A stretch of DNA of 18,441 nucleotides from Novosphingobium sp. (GCA_028697875.1 JAQVEQ010000036.1:1-18441), one strand, 5' to 3'. Shown: positions 1 to 7,178, counted from the first letter of the stretch. Made by a program: numbers and translations. The notes: generated by a model from the letters alone, not told the origin.

Positions 1-628
1 TTCCGACAGTTCGGACATCGTGGCCCTGATGTGCCTGCGCCCGGCCCAGTCGGGTGGCGCTTCGTGCCTCGTTTCGGGCGCGCAGATCTACAACGAGATT
101 CTCAAGCGCCGCCCGGACCTCGCGCAGCTGTTGCTCGAACCGTTCCACTGGGACTGGCGCCGGCAGGATCACAACGCCCCGGCCGACACCTACACTTCGC
201 CGATCATTTCGATGAAGGACGGCGTGTTCAGCATGTACGCCGGATCGCTCTACATCCTGACGGCGCAGGAGTATCCGGGCGTGCCCAAGCTGACGCCGGA
301 GCAGATCGAAGTGCTCGAGCTCTTCGACGAGATCACTTACGAACCGGGCATGGCGATCGAGATGGATTTCCGCCCCGGCGATATCCAGTGGCTGTCGAAC
401 TATGCCGCCTTGCACGCCCGCACCACGTTCCACGACTATCCCGAACCGCAGCGCCGCCGCCACCTTCTGCGGCTGTGGCTGCATCGCGATGCCGGCCGTC
501 CGGTGGTCGACGGTTTCGGCAAGAACGGCGTGATCCAGGTCCGCGAGGCCCCGCGCGACGGCAAACCCGAACATCCCGACGCGCATTTCCACATCGCCGA
601 GATCGCCGTGCCGCGCCTGATTTCCTGA
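1..628 (+). CDS. TauD/TfdA-family Fe(II)/2-oxoglutarate dioxygenase, 5' end missing
   Basis: The frame is open from the first base of the window (codons from base 2) to the TGA at 626-628, so this is the C-terminal ~208 residues. The visible protein starts SDSSDIVALMCLRPA, followed by a GGAS..VSG..IYNEIL stretch. This is the segment that follows the HxD iron-binding motif in TauD/TfdA enzymes, so the window probably begins inside that motif and the first iron His lies outside. The second iron His and the 2-oxoglutarate Arg are expected in ALHARTTFHDYPEPQRRRHL. Family members use Fe(II), O2 and 2-oxoglutarate to hydroxylate substrates, often breaking C-S, C-O or C-N bonds; the substrate here is unknown. 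It converges on the minus-strand nitroreductase operon across a shared terminator. The family call is secure; the specificity is not. Confidence 0.88.
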   Translation, partial: SDSSDIVALMCLRPAQSGGASCLVSGAQIYNEILKRRPDLAQLLLEPFHWDWRRQDHNAPADTYTSPIISMKDGVFSMYAGSLYILTAQEYPGVPKLTPEQIEVLELFDEITYEPGMAIEMDFRPGDIQWLSNYAALHARTTFHDYPEPQRRRHLLRLWLHRDAGRPVVDGFGKNGVIQVREAPRDGKPEHPDAHFHIAEIAVPRLIS

Positions 629-653
629 CCGGACCGGCGGCGAAGGACAAGCA

Positions 654-685
654 AAAGGCCCGGAACGCTGCCGTTCCGGGCCTTT
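654..685. terminator. Bidirectional intrinsic terminator
   Basis: A perfect 14-bp stem (654-667 with 672-685) closes a 4-nt loop CTGC. The arms read AAAGGCCCGGAACG and its exact complement. Read on the minus strand the stem runs into TTTT; on the plus strand it ends in TTT. It lies between the convergent dioxygenase and nitroreductase genes and can serve both. Confidence 0.9.
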
Positions 686-708
686 CCCATATCCATGACG
701 GCAAAACG

Positions 709-1308
709 TCAGGCCGCCGGGAAACTCCCTGCGAAAGCCAGCTGCGAGACCGGCATGCGGCCCGAAGGCACTTCGCGCTCTCGCAGCCCTTCGGGCAAGG
801 TCGCAGGATCGCCGATCCGCCCCACCGCAACTGCGGCTTCGATCCGGAACCCTTCCGGCACGGCCAGTTCGGCGGCCGCCTTCTCGAACTCGATCCCGGT
901 CATGCCATGGGCGTGGAGCCCGTCCAGCGTCGCCTGCAGCGCCAGTTGCGCCCAGGCCGCCCCCGCATCGAAGGCATGGCTGTGGGATGCCGCCTTCGCC
1001 GTCCCGTCGGGATTGCGCATGTGGCAGTCGGACAGGATGAAGATCAGCGCCGACGCGCTTTGCGTCCAGCTGCGGTTGAAAGGGATCAGCAGGTCGAGGA
1101 ACCGTTCCCAATCGGCCCCGCCGCGCAGGGCATAAAGGAACCGCCACGGCTGGGCATTGAAGGCCGACGGGGCCCAATGCGCGGCTTCGAACAGGCGGAA
1201 CAGCGCGCTTTCCTCCAGAACGCTGCCATCGAAGGCGCGCGGCGACCAACGGCGGGTGAAGAGATCGTCGATGGAATATTCAGTCTGTCGTGCGGCGGTA
1301 TCGGTCAT
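709..1308 (-). CDS. Nitroreductase-family FMN-dependent oxidoreductase
   Basis: This 199-residue protein has the nitroreductase fold signature: RRWSPRAF near residues 19-26 for FMN phosphate contacts, then APSAFNAQPW at 46-55. A glycine-containing C-terminal flavin segment (VAVGRIGD) follows. Family members are dimeric cytosolic flavoproteins that reduce nitro groups, quinones, enones or, for RutE, malonic semialdehyde. It does not look like RutE, so the substrate is open. The ATG at 1306-1308 overlaps the stop codon of the upstream cysteine hydrolase as ATGA, and GAGGAGA lies 5 nt upstream. It is therefore probably translationally coupled as the last gene of the SDR-hydrolase-nitroreductase operon, and it ends just before the shared terminator. 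Confidence 0.9.
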   Translation of the reverse strand: MTDTAARQTEYSIDDLFTRRWSPRAFDGSVLEESALFRLFEAAHWAPSAFNAQPWRFLYALRGGADWERFLDLLIPFNRSWTQSASALIFILSDCHMRNPDGTAKAASHSHAFDAGAAWAQLALQATLDGLHAHGMTGIEFEKAAAELAVPEGFRIEAAVAVGRIGDPATLPEGLREREVPSGRMPVSQLAFAGSFPAA

Positions 1309-1991
1309 ACGTTCTCCTCGGTTTCCGGTTGGTCGAGCATACGGATGACAGCCTCGTGGCCCAGGACATCCGCAAAATTGATCCGCAGGTTGAGCAGCGC
1401 CGCGTTATGCTCCTCATCGCTGACCGCGGCGGTTGCATCCGACAGGACTACGACCTTGTAGCCGCGCATATAGCCATCGCGCGCCGTGCTGTCGCAACAT
1501 ACATTGGTCAGCGTTCCGGCAATCAGGAGCATTTCTATGTCCCGCTCCCGCAATACGCTTTCGAGCCCCCCGGCAGGACAGGCGAAAGCGCTGTAGCGGT
1601 ACTTGTCGATCACCGGGTCGCCGGGGGCCGCGCTCATCCTGGGATGCAGCGCATGGACCACACTGCCGGGCATCATCGATGTCAGTGCCCGGCGCACTTC
1701 GGGAATGGCCGGGTCGTATTGCCACGGCGCCATTGCAAGCGGCGGGTGTGCGGCCACGGTCTGGCGCGTCCAGATCACACTGCCGCCCGCCATGCGCATC
1801 GCGGCCGCCAGCTTGTTCACCGCCGGTATGATGTCGAGCGCGTGGGGGTTTCCGAACACGGCCTCGGGCGCGACGAACACGTTCTGCATGTCGATCACGA
1901 CCAGCGCGGTGCGCGCGGGATCGATCGTGGCGAAGGCGTTGAGATACCGCCCCCTCTCCACTGCCCAATCGGGAAGAGCGACCTTATGCAT
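1305..1991 (-). CDS. Cysteine hydrolase, isochorismatase-like family (first copy)
   Basis: This 228-residue protein carries the isochorismatase-like hydrolase triad: Asp34 (VVIDMQNVF), Lys130 (VIDKYRYSAF) and Cys165 (GTLTNVCCDST). Family members cleave C-N bonds of amides and ureides; examples are RutB ureidoacrylate amidohydrolase, N-carbamoylsarcosine amidase and maleamate amidohydrolase. The TNVCC.ST..D nucleophile region resembles RutB and carbamoyl hydrolases, so a ureido or amide substrate is plausible. The ATG at 1989-1991 was chosen because MHKVALPDW starts the conserved protein. A longer open frame to 2144 lies inside the SDR gene and reads as non-protein-like Arg/Cys-rich sequence. 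The start overlaps the SDR stop by 8 bp, and the end overlaps the nitroreductase start as ATGA. Confidence 0.92.
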   Translation of the reverse strand: MHKVALPDWAVERGRYLNAFATIDPARTALVVIDMQNVFVAPEAVFGNPHALDIIPAVNKLAAAMRMAGGSVIWTRQTVAAHPPLAMAPWQYDPAIPEVRRALTSMMPGSVVHALHPRMSAAPGDPVIDKYRYSAFACPAGGLESVLRERDIEMLLIAGTLTNVCCDSTARDGYMRGYKVVVLSDATAAVSDEEHNAALLNLRINFADVLGHEAVIRMLDQPETEENV

Positions 1992-2826
1992 CGGCAACGT
2001 CCGGGAACGCGATGGACCGGGAATAGTCCTGCCAGCGTTCCATCTCCCCGCGCAACAGGTCCGTCTGTCCTTCGGCATAGTGCAAGGCATCTTCGCCCAG
2101 CAACAGGTGCATGGGCGGCTGCGTTTCGTCCAGCGCCGCGACAATCGCTGCCGCAGCCCGCACGGGATCGCCCTTTTCCTTGCCCTGCCCCTCGCCCAGA
2201 GAGCGTTTGGCGAAGTGCGCGGTGCCGGCGTAATCCGGGATTTCCCGTGCCGCGACGTTCAGCGACGGCCCGGCGAAGCCCGTCCGCATCCCGCCCGGCG
2301 CGACATTGGTCACGCGGATACCCATCGGCCCCACTTCCTGCGCCAGTGTCTGGCCGATGCATTCCAGCGCATACTTGCTTGCGCCGTAGATCGCCGTGCC
2401 CGCCCACGGGGCAAGGCCGCTCACCGACGTGATATTGACGATATGCCCGGCCCGCCGCGCGCGCATCGCCGGGAGCACGGCCTGGATCATGGCGACCGCA
2501 CCGAACAGGTTCACATCGAACAGGGCCCGGGCCTCGGCCAGGGATACTTCCTCGATCGCCCCGACCAGTCCGAAGCCCGCATTGTTCACCAGCCGGTCGA
2601 TGGAGCCCAGCTTCGCCTGCGCCGCCGCGACGATCCGCGCGGGCGCGCCTTTTTCCGCGAAATCGAGCACTTCGGCAAAGGCCCGGCCGGGGGCCAGCGC
2701 CTCGAACGCCGCGCAGCCTTCTTCCGCGCGCGAAGTGCCGAACACCCTGTCGCCGCGCGCCAGCGCCGCTTGCGCCAGCGCGCGCCCCAAGCCTCCGCCA
2801 ATTCCCGTGATAAGCCAATTCGTCAT
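1984..2826 (-). CDS. Classical short-chain dehydrogenase/reductase (SDR)
   Basis: This 280-residue protein has all classical SDR landmarks: the cofactor motif TGIGGGLG (7-14), NNAG (81-84), Ser134 in NITSVSG, and YGASK (Tyr147, Lys151). The Ser-Tyr spacing of 13 is canonical. It should be an NAD(P)-dependent alcohol/carbonyl oxidoreductase in the cytosol. TSR after beta-2 (31-33) suggests an NADP preference, but weakly. The start has an excellent ribosome-binding site, AAGGAGGT at 2837-2844 on the minus strand, 10 nt from ATG. It is the first gene of the minus-strand operon and diverges from the ribokinase operon. It probably processes an aldehyde or hydroxy intermediate made by the neighbouring oxygenase and hydrolases. 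The substrate is unknown. Confidence 0.92.
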   Translation of the reverse strand: MTNWLITGIGGGLGRALAQAALARGDRVFGTSRAEEGCAAFEALAPGRAFAEVLDFAEKGAPARIVAAAQAKLGSIDRLVNNAGFGLVGAIEEVSLAEARALFDVNLFGAVAMIQAVLPAMRARRAGHIVNITSVSGLAPWAGTAIYGASKYALECIGQTLAQEVGPMGIRVTNVAPGGMRTGFAGPSLNVAAREIPDYAGTAHFAKRSLGEGQGKEKGDPVRAAAAIVAALDETQPPMHLLLGEDALHYAEGQTDLLRGEMERWQDYSRSIAFPDVADA

Positions 2827-2844
2827 GATAGCAGCGACCTCCTT

Positions 2845-2865
2845 GCGTATATCCTGTGTCTACGC
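2845..2865. promoter_or_regulatory. Inverted repeat in the SDR leader
   Basis: The arms GCGTA (2845-2849) and TACGC (2861-2865) are separated by 11 nt and lie immediately upstream of the SDR ribosome-binding site. This could be an operator or leader structure. The arms are short, so chance is a real alternative. Confidence 0.3.
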
Positions 2866-2902
2866 CTGCCGACGCCCGGCGCTTTGCAGACCGGACCGCA
2901 AA

Positions 2903-2924
2903 TCTTGTCCTGAGACGCACAAGG
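2903..2924. promoter_or_regulatory. 22-bp palindromic operator candidate, copy 1
   Basis: TCTTGT-N10-ACAAG lies near the middle of the 166-bp divergent region: 76 bp from the SDR start and 68 bp from the ribokinase start. An outer pair CGGACC (2892-2897) / GGTCCG (2923-2928) partly overlaps it. The same arms with the same spacing occur at 17338-17359, and 15 of 22 positions are identical between the two copies. The position and symmetry fit a dimeric repressor or activator controlling both divergent operons. The regulator is not identified. Confidence 0.6.
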
Positions 2925-2992
2925 TCCGCATCCGGTTGCGGCGCGCGCAAGTGCCGTGCTGAGTGGAGCGGGTTATTCGAAAGGAGACGTCC

Positions 2993-3922
2993 ATGGCGGT
3001 GCAGGTCGCGGGATCCATCAACGTGGACTTGATCCAGACGGTCGAGGCCTTGCCCCGTCCCGGCGAAACGGTGCTGGCACACCGGTCCGTCCGCCTCCCC
3101 GGCGGCAAGGGCGCGAATCAGGCCGTCGCGGCGGCACGGGCAGGCGCTGCGACGCATATGATCGGCGCCACCGGCAGCGACGAAGCCGGCCAGTGGATGC
3201 GCGAACGGCTTGCCGCCGAAGGCATCGGTACGCAGGGCATCGCGACGCTGGCGGGTGAACCCACGGGCACCGCCTGTATCGCGGTGGACCGGACGGGCGA
3301 GAACCAGATCATCGTCTCGCCCGGCGCCAACGCGGGGCTCATGCCCGCTCGCGTCCGCCCGTTCGGCCACGATACCCGCGTCCTGCTCGCCCAGCTCGAA
3401 GTTCCGGCCGCAACGGTCCATGCCTTCCTTGCCGCACCGGCCGCGCAAGGCACTGTCCGGATTCTCAACGCCGCGCCCGCGCTGCCGGAAGCATCGAGCC
3501 TGTTCGGGCTGACCGACGTCCTGATCGTGAACCAGCACGAACTGGCGCTCTATCTCGGCCTCCCGGACGCTCCGGCAAACGTGGAGGCCGCACTGGCCGC
3601 ACGCCGCCTGATCGCCTGCCCGGACCAGGTGGTGATCGTCACTCTCGGAGCACAGGGGGCCGTGGCAGTGCGGGCCGGCAGTCATTGCCACGCCCCGGCC
3701 CTGCCGGTCGTGCCCGTCGACACGATCGGCGCGGGCGATTGCTTCGCCGGGGCACTCGCCGCCCGGATCGATGCGGGCGAATCGGTGGAAGAGGCACTGC
3801 CCTTCGCCAACGCGGCGGCCGCATTCTGCACGCAGGGACAAGGCGCGATCCCGGCGATTCCGCACCGCCCGGCGGTCGAGGAAGCCCTTAAGAACGCGCC
3901 GGACAGGGGCAAGCCAAGATAA
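2993..3922 (+). CDS. Ribokinase (PfkB family sugar kinase)
   Basis: This 309-residue protein shows ribokinase hallmarks: GSINVDL at the N-terminus, PGGKGANQAVAAARAGA (36-52, the ribokinase-type PfkB signature 1), an NQHE motif (180-183), and DTIGAGDCFAGAL (243-255) with catalytic base Asp249. It should phosphorylate D-ribose or a related furanose to the 5-phosphate using ATP and Mg2+. The ATG at 2993 is chosen because AAGGAGA (2981-2987) sits 5 nt upstream; an in-frame GTG at 2963 lacks such support. It is the first gene of the plus-strand operon, directly before the RutA-like gene. A link to ribose released from a nucleoside is possible, but no nucleosidase is present. Another PfkB substrate, such as a nucleoside or modified sugar, cannot be excluded. 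Confidence 0.88.
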   Translation: MAVQVAGSINVDLIQTVEALPRPGETVLAHRSVRLPGGKGANQAVAAARAGAATHMIGATGSDEAGQWMRERLAAEGIGTQGIATLAGEPTGTACIAVDRTGENQIIVSPGANAGLMPARVRPFGHDTRVLLAQLEVPAATVHAFLAAPAAQGTVRILNAAPALPEASSLFGLTDVLIVNQHELALYLGLPDAPANVEAALAARRLIACPDQVVIVTLGAQGAVAVRAGSHCHAPALPVVPVDTIGAGDCFAGALAARIDAGESVEEALPFANAAAAFCTQGQGAIPAIPHRPAVEEALKNAPDRGKPR

Positions 3923-3937
3923 TATGCGCCGACGATC

Positions 3938-3968
3938 AAGAACCGGACGGCAGGAGGAATAGGTTCTT
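3938..3968 (+). promoter_or_regulatory. Leader hairpin with an AGGAGG in its loop
   Basis: A perfect 7-bp inverted repeat, AAGAACC (3938-3944) and GGTTCTT (3962-3968), encloses a 17-nt loop containing AGGAGG (3952-3957). It lies between the ribokinase and RutA-like genes. No start codon follows the AGGAGG at usable distance; the RutA-like ATG is about 30 nt further on, with its own CAGGAA. It could be an mRNA processing or stability element, a weak terminator, or a ribosome stand-by site. Confidence 0.4.
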
Positions 3969-3989
3969 TCTCACGGCAGGAACACAGGA

Positions 3990-5123
3990 ATGAGAAAGAT
4001 GAACGCACATCCACTGACGCCCTTCGGGTTGCCTTCCGACACCGGCGGTAAGGATCTGGGCGTGTTCCTGCCGATCGCGAACGGCGGTTGGATCATTTCG
4101 AAGAACAAGCCGGAAATCGACGGATCCTACGACTACTGCCGCCAGTCCGCCGTCCTCGCCGAAGAACACGGGCTCGATTTCGCCATGGCCATGGCGAAGT
4201 ACCGCGGCTTCGGCGGGGAAACGCACCACTGGGATTACCAGCTCGATTCCTACCTCACGGTCGCTGGCATCGCCGAGGCGACCAAACGCGTCAAAGTGTG
4301 GGGCACGGTCCACACCCTGCTGCAGAATCCGGGCGTCGTCGCCAAGATGGTCGCCACGCTCGACCAGATCAGCCACGGCCGCGCCGGTCTCAACGTCGTG
4401 ACCGGGTCCTACAAGGACGAATTCGCGCAGATGGGCGCATGGCGCGACGATGTCGGCCATGACGAACGCTACGACCTCGGCGCCGAATGGATCCAGGCCA
4501 TCAAGGCACTCTGGACCGAGGACACGGTGACCAGGAAGGGCAAGTACTTCCAGCTGGAAGACTGCCGTTCGCTGCCCAAGCCTTCCACCCGGCCCTTCCT
4601 CGTCTGCGCGGGCACTTCGAAGAAGGGCATGCGCTTCACCTCTTCGGAAATGGACGCCATTTTCCTGAGCGGCGGCACGCACGAGGAACTGAAAGCGGCG
4701 AGCGACGCCGCCAAGGCCGACGCGAACGAGCTTGACCGCAATGTCCGCACCTATTCGATGATGACCGTCGTCTTCGGCGATACCGACGCCGAGGCGCAGG
4801 AGATGGTCCAGGCCATCCGCGAGGGGTTCGACGAAGGCGCGCTGGCCGGAATGATGCGCGCTTACGGCTTCCTCGACAGCGAGATCGGCAAGGAAAACGA
4901 TTTCACGCGCAAGAGCCGGGCCGGGTTCATGACCCCTTACGCCGCGGGCACGCCCGATACGGTGATCGATTACCTGACCGACCTGTTCAATGTCTCGGGA
5001 ACGGACGGCCTGATGCTGATCTTCCCCGATTACATCAAGGGCATCCCGATCTTCGGCGAGAAAGTCCTGCCCGTCCTGCGCGAACGCTTTCCCGGCCGCG
5101 TGCCCGTGGCAGCCGATGCCTGA
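3990..5123 (+). CDS. RutA-like FMNH2-dependent monooxygenase (luciferase-like family)
   Basis: This 377-residue protein is a bacterial-luciferase-like (LLM) flavin monooxygenase that matches the RutA group from memory. It has GVFLPIANGGWIIS (24-37; RutA has a near-identical segment), RGFGGETHHWD (72-82), HDERYD (157-162), and the DCR...VCAGTSKKGM region (191-214). RutA opens the uracil ring between N3 and C4 with reduced FMN and O2; related enzymes oxidise sulfones or chlorinated rings. The length is close to RutA. The ATG at 3990 has CAGGAA 7 nt upstream; ATG 3999 (residue 4) is an equally good start, with AGGAA 8 nt upstream. The last codons overlap the next gene by 8 bp. No flavin reductase partner is seen in the window. 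The family is well supported; uracil as substrate is not established. Confidence 0.87.
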   Translation: MRKMNAHPLTPFGLPSDTGGKDLGVFLPIANGGWIISKNKPEIDGSYDYCRQSAVLAEEHGLDFAMAMAKYRGFGGETHHWDYQLDSYLTVAGIAEATKRVKVWGTVHTLLQNPGVVAKMVATLDQISHGRAGLNVVTGSYKDEFAQMGAWRDDVGHDERYDLGAEWIQAIKALWTEDTVTRKGKYFQLEDCRSLPKPSTRPFLVCAGTSKKGMRFTSSEMDAIFLSGGTHEELKAASDAAKADANELDRNVRTYSMMTVVFGDTDAEAQEMVQAIREGFDEGALAGMMRAYGFLDSEIGKENDFTRKSRAGFMTPYAAGTPDTVIDYLTDLFNVSGTDGLMLIFPDYIKGIPIFGEKVLPVLRERFPGRVPVAADA

Positions 5124-5775
5124 GGCGGCCGTGGCGGAACTGCCGCACGTCGATGCGGGCGCGCTGGCCGGCATGATCGACCCGGTGCGCACCGCGCTTA
5201 TCGTGATCGACATCCAGGTCGATTTCGCCGCGCCTCACGGCCTCCTCGGCCGCGCGGGCGTGGACCTCGCTCCCGCCGAAGCGGCGATCGACAGGACCGA
5301 GGGACTGATTGCCGCCGCGCGCAAGGCCGGGGCGGCAGTCGGCTTCATGCGGGTGGTCACTTCGCCCGAAACCGATTCCACCGCGCTCAAGACCTACATG
5401 GAACGCAAGGGGCAGCCCGGCGGCGGAGCGATCTGCCGGACGGACGACGGCGGCGCGGACTATTACCGGGTCACGCCCGAACCGGGCGACATCGAGATCG
5501 AGAAACTGCTGTTCGACAGCTTCCACGGTACCGACCTGGAAGGACAGTTGCGTGCCCGCGGCGTGGATACGCTGGTCGTCACCGGCGTAAGCACCGACTG
5601 CTGCGTCGACCAGACCGTCCGGGCGGCCTTCCACCGCGACTTCCACGTCTTCGTCGTGTCCGATGCCTGCGCGGCCTACGAACCGGACATGCACACCGGC
5701 ACGCTCAACGTGCTCGACAAGAATTGCGCCCTCCTGACCACCAGCGACGCGGTGGCCGCCGCGTGGGGCGCATGA
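5116..5775 (+). CDS. Cysteine hydrolase, isochorismatase-like family (second copy)
   Basis: This 219-residue protein has the catalytic set of the isochorismatase-like hydrolases: Asp32 (VIDIQVDF), Lys130 (IEKLLFDSFHGT) and Cys163 in GVSTDCCVDQT. It is clearly different from the copy at 1305-1991: the nucleophile is the second Cys of the pair here and the first there, and the middle region (residues 80-120) differs. This points to a different substrate or step rather than redundancy. It overlaps the RutA-like gene by 8 bp and the MFS gene by ATGA, so translation is likely coupled. In the Rut pathway RutB acts directly on the RutA product, so this copy is the best candidate for hydrolysing the RutA-like product. 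A later GTG (5131) is a possible alternative start. Confidence 0.92.
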   Translation: MPEAAVAELPHVDAGALAGMIDPVRTALIVIDIQVDFAAPHGLLGRAGVDLAPAEAAIDRTEGLIAAARKAGAAVGFMRVVTSPETDSTALKTYMERKGQPGGGAICRTDDGGADYYRVTPEPGDIEIEKLLFDSFHGTDLEGQLRARGVDTLVVTGVSTDCCVDQTVRAAFHRDFHVFVVSDACAAYEPDMHTGTLNVLDKNCALLTTSDAVAAAWGA

Positions 5776-7058
5776 CCCAGGCGCTGCACACGGGCTTCGC
5801 CCTGCCGCAAGCGGTCCCCGCCGCGGGCGGACACAACAAGACGGGCGTGCTGGCAGCGGCGACGACCGGCAATGCGCTGGCGACGACGGCTTCGGTCCAT
5901 GCCGTGTTCGGCACGTTCCTCGTCCCGCTTTCCGAGTCATTCGGCTGGAACCGCGCCAGCATTTCGGTCGTCCTGGCGATCCTCGCGGCTGCCAGTGCCG
6001 TGATCTATCCATTGGCCGGGCGTTACGCCGACGTCCACGGCACGCGGCGCATGGTGCTGACCGGCAATGTCCTGTTCGCCCTTTCCGTCGCCGCACTGGC
6101 GCTGACCGGCGGCAGCCTGCTGCAATTCTACGTCACGTTCCTGGCAATCGGCATATTCGGCGCCCTGCCGAGCACGTCCATCTTCTCCAAGCTGGTCGCG
6201 GAATGGTTCCGCGACAATCGCGGGTCCGCGCTGGGCGTCAGTGCCGGACTGGGCAACGGCATCGGTTCGGTGCTGATGCCGATCGCCGCCGCGCTGCTGA
6301 TTTCCGCGGGCGGCTGGCGGGTTGGCTATCTCGGGATCGCGGGGCTGATCCTGTTCATCGGCTTCCCGGTCTTCTTCTTCCTGCTGCGCGACGCGCCGGG
6401 GTGCGGCGAGCACGCGGGGGCGAAGGAAAGCCACTCCGCGATCGAAGGCATGTCCCTGCGCGATGCGGCCCGCCTGCCCGCCTTCTGGCTGATCATGGTC
6501 GCCATCGCTTCCGGCGGCGGTATTTCGACCGCGGTGCTCAGCCACGTCGTGCCGATCGTGGGAGAACGCGGCTTCAGCCTGGCCACCGGCACCGCCGTCG
6601 TCAGCGTGTTCGCCCTTGTCGGATCGTTCTGGCAGATCGCGACCGGCCGTCTGCTCGACGTCGCTCGCGGCCCGCGCATCGTCGCGCCGATGTACGGATT
6701 GGCCATCGCCGGTCTGCTGCTGCTCGAATTCGGCACCTCACCCCTTCCACTGGTCGCCGGCGGAGTGTGCATGGGCATTGCCCTGGGCTCGCAATTCGGT
6801 TCGCTGCCGTTCTTCATCGCCCGCTATTTCGGGCTACGCAATTTCGGCACGATCCTGGGCGTCATGTATTCGGCGGTGATCGCCGCGCAGGGGATCACTC
6901 CGGTCCTGCTCGACGCGAGCTTCGACCTGCTGGGCAGCTATCGTGCCGCCGTGCTGGTCGGGGTCGGGATCATGGCCTGCGGCAGCCTCTTGCTGCTGCT
7001 GCTTCCAGCCTACCGCACACAGTCGGGCCTGTCCGCCGCCACCGCGATCGCGCACTGA
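5772..7058 (+). CDS. MFS transporter (first copy)
   Basis: This 428-residue integral membrane protein has about 12 hydrophobic segments, a polar N-terminal tail (1-24) and a hydrophilic central loop (206-236). That is the two-times-six layout of the major facilitator superfamily. GRYADVHGTRR (83-93) between segments 2 and 3 is the MFS motif A. The style resembles organic-acid/monocarboxylate-type members. ATG 5772 was chosen because it overlaps the hydrolase stop as ATGA; an upstream ATG at 5724 lies inside the hydrolase gene. Coupling to the hydrolase suggests uptake of the pathway substrate or export of a product at the inner membrane. The cargo is unknown. Confidence 0.9.
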   Translation: MTQALHTGFALPQAVPAAGGHNKTGVLAAATTGNALATTASVHAVFGTFLVPLSESFGWNRASISVVLAILAAASAVIYPLAGRYADVHGTRRMVLTGNVLFALSVAALALTGGSLLQFYVTFLAIGIFGALPSTSIFSKLVAEWFRDNRGSALGVSAGLGNGIGSVLMPIAAALLISAGGWRVGYLGIAGLILFIGFPVFFFLLRDAPGCGEHAGAKESHSAIEGMSLRDAARLPAFWLIMVAIASGGGISTAVLSHVVPIVGERGFSLATGTAVVSVFALVGSFWQIATGRLLDVARGPRIVAPMYGLAIAGLLLLEFGTSPLPLVAGGVCMGIALGSQFGSLPFFIARYFGLRNFGTILGVMYSAVIAAQGITPVLLDASFDLLGSYRAAVLVGVGIMACGSLLLLLLPAYRTQSGLSAATAIAH

Positions 7059-7072
7059 TACGAAAAGCATGG

Positions 7073-7104
7073 GCGCGCCCGGCCAGCCGGGAAAGCCCGC
7101 GCCG
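7073..7104 (+). terminator. GC-rich hairpin after the first MFS gene (weak terminator candidate)
   Basis: The inner stem CCCGG (7079-7083) / CCGGG (7088-7092) has a 4-nt loop; the outer arms GGCGCG (7073-7078) and CGCGCC (7099-7104) add to it with a bulge. There is no T-run behind it, so it may only slow polymerase or mark the transcript end. It begins 14 nt after the MFS stop codon. Confidence 0.35.
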
Positions 7105-7121
7105 AAAGTCCAGTAAAACCT

Positions 7122-7139
7122 CCGGATTCCCCGGATTCC
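7122..7139. repeat. Tandem 9-bp direct repeat
   Basis: CCGGATTCC occurs twice head to tail (7122-7130 and 7131-7139) in the 207-bp gap between the two MFS genes, just upstream of a longer inverted repeat. It may be a regulator half-site pair or simple slippage. Confidence 0.45.
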
Positions 7140-7144
7140 GGCTG

Positions 7145-7178
7145 CTTGGTTCTACGCCTAATGCGAGCCAGTACCAAG
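7145..7178. promoter_or_regulatory. Inverted repeat upstream of the second MFS gene
   Basis: CTTGGT (7145-7150) and ACCAAG (7173-7178) are separated by 22 nt and lie 88 to 121 bp before the ATG. The arms resemble, but are not the same as, the CTTGT/ACAAG operator candidate. This gap probably contains a promoter that lets the second MFS and M20 genes be expressed separately. I could not assign -35/-10 boxes with confidence. Confidence 0.35.

Noticed and set aside
1992..2144. N-terminal extension of the first cysteine hydrolase
   Set aside because: This part overlaps the SDR coding sequence and reads as Arg/Cys-rich non-conserved residues; the ATG at 1989-1991 gives a normal-length enzyme.
2963..2992. 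Upstream GTG start for ribokinase
   Set aside because: The AAGGAGA directly before ATG 2993, and the family N-terminus beginning at that Met, favour the shorter form.
1895..3865. Long minus-strand open frame across the SDR and ribokinase genes
   Set aside because: It runs antisense or out of frame to two well-supported genes, and its translation is Arg/Gly-rich without any family motif. This is a typical artefact of high-GC DNA.
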